NCBI GenBank assembly: GCA_010094045.1
Contig: ML986586.1
Coordinates: 286,859-350,858 of the forward strand
Direction: 5' to 3'
From: Lojkania enalia
Lineage: Eukaryota > Ascomycota > Dothideomycetes > Pleosporales
Length of the DNA: 64,000 nt
Below are positions 34,129 to 47,200 of this stretch, piece by piece. Numbering within the stretch: the stretch's first letter is position 1; every line of letters starts with the position of its first letter. Both the position numbers and the translations under genes were made by a program. The notes below the pieces were generated by a model. That model was not told the DNA's origin and did not search any database. It was given only the letters and a program-made list of their open reading frames with translations.

Positions 34129-34534
34129 AGTGGGGCTGATGGTTCTTCTACTAAGGTATTCCCCAGCAATTGACTGTGAAATGGGAGGAAGTGCAAGAAC
34201 CGAGGAAGAGCTTAATCAAATATGGGAAATAAAGGACAGCTTGTTGCAGACCCAACTCGCTGTCGGTGAGTCGGAGTGTCTGACTACGCTTGCGAGGAGT
34301 CATAGTAGGAGCTGGGCTTCATCGTCTTCGAGATCACTGTGGCTGGTGAGGACTCCACGTGACTCAGCCACAAGCCACCGAACATTGAACACTGAGGAAA
34401 GTACAGTCAGATAGCTGATGACTACTGAAGGACGATAGCCGCATGATATTACGTGGTAAGAGATGGGCGGGCTGTGGGTGGCCGCCTGGAAGTTCTAAGC
34501 TAACTAAGACATCCAACACTCTAATGTAGACGCC

Positions 34535-36589
34535 TTATTCAAACACGAATCTCTCCTCGCCTCTTTTAACTAGACGCAAAGGAATGGTATGTCCTCGCAA
34601 TTGCAACGTGATGATTGATGCGAGTTCTTTGCTCAACAATCCTTCGGCTCGATCGGCCGCCTTCTGCCAGACCGCCTTCCTTTCTTTTCCGCCTCTAGAC
34701 ATGCGCTCAATCTCTTCATCGCTGGCAAATGCGTCCACGGCAAGTTCGACGCTGTACGTCTGAAAGATAACGGCAAGAACCGCCAAGATCTCGACTTGAG
34801 CAAATCGACGACCGATGCATGAACGAAAGCCATCGCTGAAGGGGATGTACGAGCCTTTCACTGGCCTGAAGAGCTGGACAGACGTGTCAGCTCCAGAAGG
34901 TCCACGGAGGTCCTCATCATCGTAAGCAATCTCTTCAAAAGTCGCACTACCTTTGTCTTCCACAATCCAACGTTCGGGTCTGAAACAATCGACGTCTGGT
35001 TTGCTGTTATCGTCCTCACTGTTGATTGGGCCTGGCCAATACCTCGGGTTCTTGTGGACGGCACAACATAGTGAGACGAAAGTACCCCCAGGCATGGTAT
35101 AAGTCTTACCATCCATAGTAAAGGGTTGTGGTCGGTTGGGTGCGGTGGACTTCGGAATGTTAATGATCGGCTGTAAAAGGCGGAGAGTTTCGTTCATGAC
35201 AGCCGCGGCCATGCCATTGAACAAGCGTGGGAATTCCTCCTCGTAGGTCCACTTGCTGACTGGCTTTCCTTGGAGAGATTTGTCGATATCCTCTTGGAGG
35301 TGCTTCTGAGCTTGCCAATTCAAGGCTAGATACACTAGAGAATAGTGTAATGTATTTGCTGTCGTCTCATGACCTGCGAGCATAATGACGAACGCATTTC
35401 CAAGGAGGTCGCTCTTTTGCAATTCGCCTTTCTTGTCGCCATCGAGGATCCCGCTTCCTCTAATAAGTGCCCCAAACAAGTCCATGCCTTCAGTCTGGCT
35501 TCCAGAAGCGACTTCGGATTTCTTGAGTTCATATAACTCATCCATGTACTTACCCCATTCGATGACTGCTGTACCGACCTCTCGATGAACTTTGAAAGGT
35601 GATTTGCCTGCACCAACTGTTAGTAACTATTTGACCTATAATGATATTGAGTACCCAAGTCACGGAGGCTTAGAAGTAGGCTCCGTGTAGAGGTTTTAGG
35701 ACTTACTTAGATACTCAGGCGGTCCCATTTGGGTCCACATGATGTTTTCCAGTAGCGTGCTGAGCGCTTGTCGATAGTTCATTTTGTGGCCTGAAGGAGG
35801 CACTGACCCCACGAACATCGAGTCTATCTTCGAATCATCCGCAGTAGGCTCTTTACTCTCCTCATGAGGCCATACGACGCGGACATCAAAGCCAGCACGA
35901 CTTATGATATACAAAGCGAATCTCATAGTGTCCGTTGCAGGGTCATTGACTGTCTGATTTCCTCTGCCATCAGGACCGGTCCACAAACGTAGAAGAGACC
36001 GTGCGTGGTGCAAAGATTCCGTAAATACTAATTCATTGTTCTTCTCTCCAAAACTGGGCGCAGTAAGTTTTCTATGCATACGCCAAGCTGGTCCTTCTGT
36101 CGATACGAGATTCTTCCCGTAAATGTCAAGCCGCCCATACAATTCGAGTGGTTTGGGGAAGTCATTTCGCCTTGTAGTAATTTGAGTAATGACCTCTGCA
36201 TTTGCGACAAAGGCTTTGATGCTCTTGGGAGATACTGTGAGGAAGACGTCTGATTTTAGTTTTGCAAATGGCTTGAATCCAAGCCGATAAGCCCACTCCG
36301 GATCCAATATCCTATATTGATCGACTGGTCAAACCTGACACGGGTATCTCGAACGGCAATTGACCTACTCTAACCACAAGCCGTGACAAAAGCGCGGAAG
36401 CTTGTTCAAAATGGGGAGCCAGATGCGGTTTGTCGCCAGCCAGAAAAAGGCATAGACATTCCATGGCGTTACCACCACGGGTAAGCCCGAGCTCTTTGCA
36501 ATGGACAAATTACGGGAGAGATGGCGATAGAGATTGAAGAAGTAAACGAAGATGATGATGAGCGCCCCGAGTGCTAGGGTTGAAGCCAT
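34535..36589 (-). CDS. Cytochrome P450 monooxygenase
   Basis: Three exons (36589-36369, 36311-35707, 35607-34535) give 632 residues, long for the family because of insertions in the N-terminal half and before the heme loop. It has an N-terminal membrane anchor (residues about 5-22), the I-helix oxygen motif AGHETTA, the ExxR helix NETLRLL, the PERW meander element FRPERWIV and the heme loop FSDGFRSCIGRR whose cysteine binds iron. It should be an ER-bound monooxygenase needing a P450 reductase. The substrate is not predictable from sequence. No biosynthetic backbone gene lies nearby, so a secondary-metabolite cluster is not supported. Confidence 0.92.
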
Positions 36590-39500
36590 AGTGCGAGGTG
36601 GGAGAACGCTGTGAAAGGCGTTCAGTGGCTACAGAGAGGCCTACCGATGCATCAATAGTGCAGAGTTGAATTTGGTAATGTCGTGTGATGGTCAATAAAG
36701 ACGGCTGAGTGCGGTTGCAAGAGGGGTTAAGGAACCAGACAGATGTCCTGTGGTGACGTGCACAATATCGGTCGTGCTCACCTCATCAGCGTTTGAAGGA
36801 GGCGTCAAACCTCAGCGGCTAGGGAACTACATGCTCTATGCTAATATCACGAATGAATACTGTGAAGCCTTTGCAGGCCGTCAACGCGACTTTGAGTGAC
36901 AGTACAATGCAGCACCAGTAAACTACGACGTCCTCCCTCACGATCCAGAGGCCTCGTAATGGGGGTCCTCATTACAAGATAAGTGGAGCCATCCCTGATT
37001 GAGCCTAGCTGAAGTGGGGAAGGGACAACAGTTTGGCATTGTCACACCTCTCCGCATAACTCTACCCGCGGTGGCATCTGTTGTCCATAGGAAAGTTGTC
37101 ACACTATCACAGTGTAGCCGCAGGAGCATCCCGATCCTTATTGAATAGCCGCCGCGCTTACCGCCTTCAGCGCTGCTGCGCAAGATATCAATGTGCAGAA
37201 TCTCCTTATACGGCACAGTTAAAAGCAACCACCTAGCCGGCTGGAACGTGATCGAGCCAATAGTGTCTCCAGGACGCCAAGGACTGGAGCGCTAACGTGG
37301 TGCAGAAAATGTGCAGAAAGGATGCACAATGATTGTTACAATGGGAGGAGGCCGTCCCACGTTATCCCCGACTCTGGACGAGGCTCGCTATCAATTCCTC
37401 CATTCTACCAATCCTACAGCACCTGCAGTAGTCACAGCTTACCGTGCCGTGATAGCCCATTCTTGCTGGACTTCCTCGTAATCGCATTTGACCAAGTGAT
37501 AATCAATGCGCATAGGCAACGGATGGTCGTGGGGTTATCTCTCACCATGCTGGGGATGTTACACGATCTTGTTTCCATCCCTCGATCCATCACTGTATGA
37601 GCTTTGCCGAGTGCTGGACTGTTTCCGGGTCTTCTGGAAGGCACTGAACGCAACTAGAGCTAGACTTGGAACGAAACTTGGACTCAATTACTTGGCAAGC
37701 CCTCCCTCCCGATGCCTCGTGGTTGTCAGGGTCCACGTGGATTTGCTTTTTTATCGTGGAGTAGCCAGGGGTCGGTAGCTCTTGGGATCTGCTAGCGGTC
37801 CAAATTCGCGACCATGATAGGCTCTGCTAAATGGTCGGTCTCTCGGAAATATTGTCGTGAACACTAGGGGGAAGATCGGTCGTGTTTTGGACCCAGCCTC
37901 ACCGCTATCAAAAGTCGCCCTCGGTAAGCTTACCAGCCGGCAACGTCGGTTGGCTATATCCTCCGCGTTTGAGCATGAATGGCTTATTCAAGACGATACT
38001 TCCAGGGAGGGTATAGCATTCAACGCCGCCTGCTCTTGAAGGTGAATGTTCTCTGGCAGCTGACCATAACTCGGCCGGGATCTTGCCTTCGCCGCTCCAT
38101 GCAGAAGCCATCACGTATAACACAATGGTGCCATTTTGGAATCGCAATGCGCGCCTACATTCGAAAATGCCTGTTCGCTGCATTGTGTATCGCAGGGAGC
38201 CGGGAACAGCGAGTCCAATGCCGCCATTATTGTTATTACAAACAACCAACACCAGAGAGTTCAGAAGATAGCAGTCCTGACTCGGGAATGTCTAGGGGTA
38301 GGGAGGGCTCCTGAGTCTTGACGGAGGGCGCGCACAGAGCAAGATGGACTGATTGTGATGGGGCTAACTGGAATTGCTCGGCGTCTTCCCGGTGATATAC
38401 ATATCCTAGTGCGAGGGAGTAAAGAGTACAGTACATGACTGGATAGGGAGCAGAGGGTGGTGGCCAGGTCGCAGGATCACCGGCCACTATTGTCATCATA
38501 GTGAGAACGTTATACACAGGCTGCGAAGAAGAGATGCGGCCGGGGTTGGGTGCCCAATTGTGCTGATCTTGGGCTGCCCGAGCTCTGGGTGAAGGGTCTG
38601 GGGGCAGGAAACGAGAAAGGGAGAAGTCATCTGAAGCATCTCAAACGACGGCTTGGGCCAGGGCGACTGTGCGCATTCGGACCATATAGCGAAGCCATCG
38701 GAGGGCATCGGGACTCGGTCGTATCGACATGCGCTTGTAGTGGTAGACAAGGCAGGGCGATAACTCGGGGGCGCATCACTTCCTCATGCCTTCTCGAAGG
38801 TCCCGTGGACTGTGCTGCCAGGACACTAGAGGTGATACTTCACGCTGGTGGTGGGGCGGTCTCGAGACGGCAGCTTCAAGTTTCATGCACTGGCAATCGC
38901 TGGACGCGCTGGCCCAGCCCGAGGCCAGGGCCATTATTATTGGATTATTGGCCGCGCGCTCTGAGTCGCCGTCAAGGAAATTATCCGACGTCGGTGATGC
39001 TGATGCTGGCGCCGGAGCCGATGCTGGTGCTGGTGTTGGCGCTCGCTGCTGAGGCGCGGAGAAGCGCGCAAAAGCGGTCCTGATCCTAGGTCTGTGTACA
39101 CACTGTACTGTATACATGGGATGTACAAGTGTATATACCAGGTACATATGTGGACACACGCGCTCCTGTTCTCGAAACGTCGACGAGCGCAACGAAGCAC
39201 GTTGGCGGGGGTCGCGATGCCGTGCCTGGCGAGTGAGCGAGGCGAACGTCACGTTACGTTGCTCAGCAGCACGCCGGGATGTATGAAGATGGACGAGGGG
39301 CCTACTACTCAAGAAGTAGGAGGGAGATATGGGTGCCGGTCATTGGAGCACAGCGCCGTCCAGTGTATCCACGGCGTCCAGGGCATGTGCTGTCGGGAGC
39401 AGCGTTTGCTGTCAGTTGTCGTCTCGTGCGGTACTCCAATTGCTGCCCACTCCTACCTACGTCCGCGCCCATGCCGTCCATCCCCCTCTCCCTGATACTC

Positions 39501-40586
39501 TCCCCTCCATGATCCATCATTGATGCCGGCAGACAGCTCCCGCACGGCGCGCCCCGCGGCCTCAGCTCGCCTCGCTCGCTCTTCCAAAGCTCCGGGCCTG
39601 GGTTCGATGGCTTGAGGGCTTGGTGGGCTTGATGGACGTGCACGCTGCTAAGACACCCCTCCAAGCGACACCACGCTGAATCGTGTGCGCCGCACAACTT
39701 ACTCACGGCCGCCGCACTCGTCCAGCATCATCCGCTTTCTCCACCCTAGGCCGTCTCTCTCGCTCGCTCCTGGCCCTGCCCTGTCCTCCCCCCCAGCTGC
39801 TGCTCAGTGCTTCTCTGCTGCCCATCCCATTCCCCCCCATTACACATCGCTGCGGCCACACTACTACTGCTGCTCCCTCTGTCCGACCGCGCTGCTTCAT
39901 ACTACTGCTGCCGCTGCCGGGCCGCTGTTTTCCGTCCTCATTCCAATCTAATTATTGCTCCCCTGCGCCAATCCCTGCCGCGCTGTTGGCCACTGGCTGC
40001 TGGCTACCCGCTGCTCTCCCCGGCCCTCTCGTTCGTGAGCCCGGCCCGTGGGCAGCGCCACTGTCCGGCCTGTGGACAAACGTCGCCGCATAGGCTCACC
40101 GTCTCAGTGCGCCCTCCACGTTCGCTAGCATCGGATCTGGCATTGCTGGCCTCTTGTCTGCTTCCAGTACTGTCCCCGGCTCCATGGTAAGCGCTCGCTC
40201 TGGGCTGCGTCTCCCTCGCGCCGTCTGAGGACTGCCGTCTCCTGTGCTGCACGCGGTCCACGCTCCATCCCACCCAGCCTCTGCCCTACGGCCCTGAGCC
40301 CTCAGTGCCCTGCCCGGCTCCTCTGCTTGACTGCTGCCCTGCGACGCTTGTCAAACTCCTCTCTTCTCCCCCTAGCGATGACGCGGATTGGCCCGCCATT
40401 GCTAAACATCTCGGCCCATACCCACCGCTGACGTGCTGGTGAATTGCCCACTGTCAGTGCCTCCGCTGCCGAGGCCCTCCACCCAGTCATTCTCCGTGGC
40501 TGTTTGGACCTGCTGGTCGTGGCCGTAGTAATTAGCTCCACTGGATTATCGCAGCCGCATGGCCTGAGCGGGCCCATCTTATAAGG
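36590..40586. other. Long gene-poor region upstream of the Zn2Cys6 regulator
   Basis: About 4 kb. The right 900 bp (39700-40580) is C/T-rich, like a fungal promoter and 5' leader. Several ORFs (for example 38550-39083) overlap ORFs on the other strand and look like GC-driven chance. An imperfect GCTGGT-type repeat lies near 38998-39045. No RNA gene was recognised. A long regulatory region is common for fungal transcription factor genes. Confidence 0.5.
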
Positions 40587-43500
40587 ATGGAGGGCGGTGA
40601 TCCGGACGCGCCCACCCACAAACGTCCTCGTTTGGACTCGGTCAACTCAGTGTATAACGGTCTTCCCCCCCCTCCCCAACCGCCTCGACTCTCCACTGGC
40701 CAGGCTTCACCTCCCTCGGCCCGTAGCTACCCACCTCCCCACGGCTTACCTCCTCCACCACCTCCACAGCCATATCCGTCGCAGGGTCCCTCGAAGTATC
40801 CCTCGGGTCCCTCACCGTCACCCTCTGCCCCGACTGGTCCACCCTCTGATATCCGCGCGTATTCCAGTCCCAGAAACCTACCGTCGCCGATCCAGCGCAC
40901 CCATGGCGTCAGTGGTCCTCCCGTGACCCTCCCCGCGAGAACCATCAGCCAGGACCATATCCCAACCTACCAACCCCGCCCCCCCATCACCCCAGTGTCC
41001 TCTGCACTAGAAGAGCACTCCAGGTCCAACAGCGCTGACGTAAAACCGCCTTCGGGTATGGAGCATGGTGGCCATCAACCTTGGCCTGTCAATCCAGAGC
41101 AACGCCATAATGGTAGCATCTCCAATGGCTACCCAATTGTCAGCCCTTCCCACGACCAGCAGTATCCACCTCCGCCGATGCCACCCGGCCAGCCGCCGTA
41201 CGGTCAACCTGTTAGTACGTACCCTCCAAGCCAGTATCTAGGCCCGGGGGGTTCGTATGGCGGCCCAGGTCAGATGCGACGGAAGCAGGTCCGAGCAACA
41301 CAAGCGTGTAATCACTGTCGCGCTCGAAAGCAGAAATGCGATGAGGCGAGGCCTTGCCAGTTCTGTAGGGAGAACAACTTCGACTGCCAGTATAAGGATG
41401 TTCCTCCTCCAAAGTATGTATATTGTCCTTACTCGTAGTATCCCGCTAACAGTGAATAGGCAAGATAGAAGCATGATGCAGCTCCAGGATAGCGTAAACA
41501 ACATGTCTGAAGTTCTCAAAACGTTCGTAGAAGGAATTAATTCCTGGAAGGATAGCGTGAACACTTGGAAAGATAGCGTTGAAAGCAGGCTCCCACCAGC
41601 CGAGTTCAACCACAGTATGATGGTTGCCTCAAACCACCCTTCCCCAGAGCAGGCTTATGGCGTCCGGAACTCGTTCAGCGAGCCGAATGGATCGAGAATG
41701 CCTACACCAGTTCAATCACGTGTTCCATTGCGCAGGGTTGGCAGCATGAAGAACGAGTCACCAATTGTTCCGCACTCGGCTATTTCTCCTCTTACTGGGA
41801 ATGCAGCAACGCCAATCAAGCAGGAGTCTATGATGGCCACTCCTCAACCACCGGCTACCCCCGCTGATAGTGTGAGAACGGATCATACAGCCACCGGTGA
41901 AGCGACCAAAGAAAAAACAGGTCTTTTGGCCGATCACGAAACACCCGCTCACATGCTTCTGCACACCTGGCCGTCTATGGCAGGATTTATACCCGGCGTC
42001 CCCATTCTCAAAAAGCTGATGGACCAGGGCTACAATGCCTCGGATTATGCTATGCACGTTGAACAGCAACGCGGCCTTATTCGTGTTTGGGGCGTAGGAG
42101 AAGGACATGATCTAAATGATGGAGCACAAGGCCCAGGAAGCCCGGAGAGCAACAACAATGAATCGGACGCTCCTTCGCCTGCGACTATACAAGAAGGGTT
42201 GTGGGGCCCGAAAGAACCTCCTCAGAGCCCAAGCCCGAGCACGATGAGTCCTGATGGCTCTCGAGATACAAGCAACATTGGGGGCCTTGGACCGGATGGG
42301 CGTCCACAGCTTGACTTGGAAACCCTCTCAAAACTTCACGCCAGTTATCACAAGCACATTCACAGCCTTCATCCGTTCCTCAATCCTAGTAAGCTGAGGA
42401 AGATGGTTAGGGAATTTGGAGAGGTGTATAGCCCAAAGAGCTCCCATGCTTTTTCGCCCGGTTCTGCGGTTCCAAGTCACGTTGCAGGCGTGAAACGGAA
42501 AAGATCCGCAAGCACCTTTGACCCCTACTCGCCGGGGAGGCCAGGAAGAGACGGTTCACACCCCGACCCCATTGAGAGATCTCTCCGCAACGCAATTGTG
42601 CTTTTAGTACTCGCTCTAGGGAAGGTCTGCGAGTATGAAAAACCGCTACCCGCGCCTCAGAGGGATAAAATTCAAAAGAACAATAGCTATGGCTACAGCC
42701 AAGAATCACCATTATCGTCGTTTAGTAGCGATGATGGACATGATACTCGTCCAAGAAATATGGATTGCATGCCGGGTATGGGCTATTTCTGCTACGCAAC
42801 GGACATCCTCGGCAATCAGCAAGGCGGAAACACCATCGCTCACGCGCAAGCAATGCTCCTTGCCGCATTATACTTGGGTCAATTCGCAAGAGTCCTCGAG
42901 AGCTGGAGCTGGATCAATAACGCCTGTCGAGTGTGTTTGATCTTGATCAAAGCGTTTGTGTCTCTGTCTCCTTCTTTCGTTCCAGCGCTAACTTTTCAAT
43001 GTAGAGACATGGATAAGATCAATAGGAACACTCTTTTCAACACGTCTAGACCTCCGCCGCAATTCTCAGCGAAAGAGAACTACAGGCTCAACTTGATCAA
43101 GTGTGTATACTGGACTTGTCTTCAGCTCGAAACGTAAGGCTTCCTCTATTTTTTTCTTTAAGCCTAGCTAATACTAGAGAAGTGATATTCTCGCCGAAAT
43201 GAGTACCTTACCACCAAGTGAGATTTCCAAGTTTCAAGAAGAGATATCTTATCCTTCAGGAGTGTTCGAAAAGTTTCCAGAATCGATTCAGTTTGACGAT
43301 ACTAATGAACATGAAAAGACAATGTGGACGTACTCAAGTCAGATACATCTGCGTGTGATCCTTAATGAAGCACACAATACCCTATATGGGAAAGCGACAA
43401 GTGAGTATAGCTGGTATTCTGGAAATATTATAAATTGATACGAATAGCAACAGGAGATAGCCGAGGCGGTCGGAAGAAGCCACCCGGCCTAGACGTTAAC

Positions 43501-44255
43501 AATATAAAAGAGGTTGCAGCCGCCGCGCGTGTCCACGCTGATATCCTACTGAGCTGGAGACGATTGCTTCCCCAGCAACTTGCGTGGAACGACGATGACC
43601 CGCCGGCGACTGATATCAACATAGCCCGGTTGCGTGCGAAGTTTTACGGAGGCCATTACATGATCTTGAGGCCATTTCTATTCATTGCTGCTCATGAGAT
43701 TGAGTTGCCCCCCGGACCGCCCGTCTCTTCATCCGCCTGGTCCTCGCAAACGAGCTCTCCTGCAGCGTACGCAGAATCATCTGCAACCTCTACAGGTCAC
43801 CATAGAGGCCTCATGGACTTAAATATCGAACAAACATCAGTACTTACTGTCGCCTTCCAGTGTATCGAGAGTGCGATTCGAAGCACAATAGCATTTGACC
43901 GCGTCTACGAACCCCCAGATAAAGAATACAAACCCTACGAATCGACACCCGAACGTCGGCCTATCTTGACGAATATATTTGGGACGCTTCATGCGTAAGT
44001 GCGCGTCCGCTTTGCTCTCAGCCTTGCTAATGGTCCTCAAATAGACAATTCGGGAATATGCTCGTACTTGCCGCAGTTTACAAATCGCGTCTACGCTCCC
44101 ATCTGCCAACGGACACAAAACTGACCAAGAAGAACCTGGAACTTTTGTTCAAGCGAACGATTAAGGTCTTGTCTAATGTGGCTCCGAATTCTCCGATCCT
44201 CGCGGTGGACGTCGAAATATTGAAAAACGTTCAAAAGATTGTAGGTGTCCAGTGA
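40587..44255 (+). CDS. Zn(II)2Cys6 fungal transcription factor
   Basis: Six exons (40587-41413, 41460-42953, 43005-43133, 43180-43400, 43448-43994, 44045-44255) sum to 1142 residues. The first about 230 residues are Pro/Ser/Gly-rich with polyproline runs. The DNA-binding binuclear zinc cluster is CNHCRARKQKCDEARPC followed by QFC and C (spacing C2C6C5C2C6C, residues about 240-267). A short coiled coil after it (QLQDSVNNMSEVLKTF) may allow dimers. The fungal-specific regulatory domain occupies the C-terminal half, with LVLALGKVCEYEKPLP, MGYFCYATDILG and YRLNLIKCVYWTCLQLE. It resembles carbon-metabolism regulators of the class, but I do not assign an orthologue. Intron phases all agree. Confidence 0.92.
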
Positions 44256-47200
44256 GGGCATACTCTAGTCGAATGACTCTGGGACGATTTGATGTCCGTC
44301 GAATTCGTTATCGCTGTCAGACACTACCTCTCTACTTGTTAGGATATACCCCATGTTTCGCGACGGCGTAGCATATGCGTACGCACTGCTTTCTCTGGGC
44401 ATCATTTCATGTCCGGTATCTTTTTTCTTGCATCATTGTGGCGCGATTAATCTACTTATTCTTGCAACGGCATTGGGAGGCTAGCGCTTGCTTTTAACAT
44501 TCCACCTTGTTTTGGGCGGTCTTTGTTTGTGTTTACGGAGATGCACTTTCGAATACCCGGACTGGATAGGATTGGGCTGGAATGGACATCATGGTCAATG
44601 GGCGGCTCCGATCCCAATTTGCCATGTTGGTGGAAACCTGTCTTTGCGCATACGTTGTTCCTTAGACGCTGGATTCTACTGAGTATCAACTGTAAGAACT
44701 GCGGTATTCGAAGGAGTGCTGCATTATGGTGGATGCTGCACCGTCTACCAATTGAAGGAAGCGTGAGCTTCGGACATTAGATGAATTAATTTGGCGAAAG
44801 AAGAGGATGTTTTCGGGTCATTTCATCTAGGTTGGATACTCTCTCCTATCGAATATACAGATCTTCTATTGGTATCTTCCACTTAGCTACATATTCAACA
44901 TTTGACAACCTCTTCTATTCACTCAATCTAATCCAAGCAGTTGTAGCCAGTGTCAATACCTGAATGCCATCCTCACAGCGCACATGAAGTCATCCCTGCG
45001 ATGAGTAATCAGTCGGCTGATGGCTCATTCTAACGGCCCCACATCGCTACGCTTCACAGACACTGTCAGTCCGTCACATAGGACAAATCCGCCCGTCTTA
45101 CTGAGGATTTATTGGCCCTCAACAATACCAAGGGCTCCTCTCCAATTGATCAACGAGGCATCAACCCTTGTTTGAACAATGCGTCTCGCTACTCCAAACA
45201 CCATGCATTACTCCGGGGTTCCCCACTCCCCACTCCCCAACACTGATGGATCATCACGGCACAGCAACATTGTTCCTGGAGCCTTTTCACAAGGTGCAGA
45301 AACTTTAAATAAGGTTGTTGATACGTTGAAGGCTTATACTCCGTATTCATTAACAGATAGCGAAGTTCACCAGGTTCCTGCGTCGGATTTCCGGAGTTCG
45401 ACGGTAGCCGAAACAGCCTTTAGATGCGGTCCAGATTAAGGGACAGAGGGCTTGCGCACGTGAACCGGGAGACGGCGGTGTGATACGAAAACGTCGGCTC
45501 TACACCGGTCGACTGAAAATGTTGCGGCACGGACACGTCCGCGTGATAGACGGAGAGGGCACACAATGTCGCATCTTCAGAATGATCGACGACGGGTAGA
45601 CTTATCTGTTGAAGTTGGTAGCTTGGGTATCATGCCGAAGGACAGTGGCAGGGCCGCTGTGAAGGCGAAATTGGGTTGCAGTACCTCGAAAGCTCGATGC
45701 TAAATCAGAAATGGCAAGGCAAAGCTCTGCTTGATAGGGACGTCAGGCAACCCATCCTGCATCCGACACCACAGTCTTAGCGGCTGTGCCGTGCCAATTG
45801 GGCATCAAGATTAAGCTTTCGCAGGTCGGCCGAATCTTCGCCAAGGAAGCCTCAAGGTTGAATATGACTCCGACGAATGAGCAGCCATGGCTCCTTGCTC
45901 CGGGCAACAGCACCACCCCTTCCCGGACGCATTTTCTACCATAGTGTTATGACCCACACTCTAGAACTCTAGCCGGCGACAACGCCGATCTCTATCTCGT
46001 CTGCAGTTGCCGGCATTATTCGCTGTGGTATTATCAGATTCGGTATAGAACGCTGACTTATCACCGTCTTGCTTCCGATACCTCGATTCTCATGCTCAAT
46101 CGCGATCGCCTCACGGTTCTCCTACCTGGTCATGTCTCCATCCCGGGAGCCGTCTTCCTGCCAATTGCATCCCCAAAAGACTGTTTTCCTTAACTGGATA
46201 GATGGCAACTATTAGTCCCGAGTCAGCACGATTAACCACGAGAGAATCGTCAGCTCGCCTGCAAGCCACACATCCTCAGCCAAACGAGACCTCATCAAGC
46301 TAGACCAGGCCTAGCGTACGCTTTTGAGGCTTGAGTAGGACCGTCGCCGTGTCCCCCATATCTCAGAAGCATCTCCGTACTATGTATGCGCTTGCAGCCT
46401 CATCTTCCAAGCTTGCCTCGGACCCGACAGTGCACGTCGCAGTCAAGAAAGATCAAATGAAGTCGGAATACGGTTTCCGTCGACAGGATGATCAATCCGG
46501 AAACCAAAAAGCAAATTGAGTTCGGAGGAACAACAATCCAACAACCATCATCCCGGTCCATCCCGTCCAAGTACGGACTGCCTCGCTCCCGGCATCGACG
46601 TCACTCCCGAGCCGAAACCCCCGATAGCCCGGCGTCCTTCGGCGCGATCCCTATATCCGTCTTCTCCTCCGCATTATTCAGTCCGCAAAAAGCAACATCT
46701 TGCAAACTACTAGGCTCGCGCTCTTTGTCTCAAGTTACAGACGCCCAAAGCCATCGGCGCCAGGTTCATCGCGCCATACCCCGGCCCCCGAATCGGAAAC
46801 GGCAGATCTAGTGTTCCCCTAACGAGTCATTACACCCCCAGCTCTTCCCCCGAATTCTGAGCGAATTCTTATATCGAAGTTTGCCTGGACAGTGGATGCG
46901 ATGGGGATGGGCGTGTCTGTGTTGGCGGCCACTGGCATGCAAGTCACAATTAGAGTTTCGATATCGGAGCCTGTTGGGCAGCAAGAAAATATACGACCGA
47001 CGTCTTGACTCGGGCAAAGCCTGGCCTATGTAGCGAAGGGCGAGCATCTCCAGGTTCGCCATGGACGACCGCGCAGCATGTGCATGCATGCAGAATTGCG
47101 AGATTCATGCAAGATGCTCGCAGCCACGCTCTGCAATTACCATCTCGATGGCCTCGTTAGTCTGGCTTGGAATTGGGTCGGCCTGTCACGAAAGTGAAGC

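Noticed and set aside
34535..36589. Secondary-metabolite cluster around the P450
   Set aside because: Neighbours are a tRNA synthetase and a regulator 4 kb away; no synthase gene is present.
38550..39083. 177-codon ORF in the long intergenic region
   Set aside because: Overlaps an equally long ORF on the other strand; composition follows GC content, no motif or splice support.
46488..46811. 107-codon Ser/Pro-rich ORF and neighbouring frames to 47480
   Set aside because: Some protein-like texture but frames change repeatedly and no family is recognised; mentioned only as possible relic.
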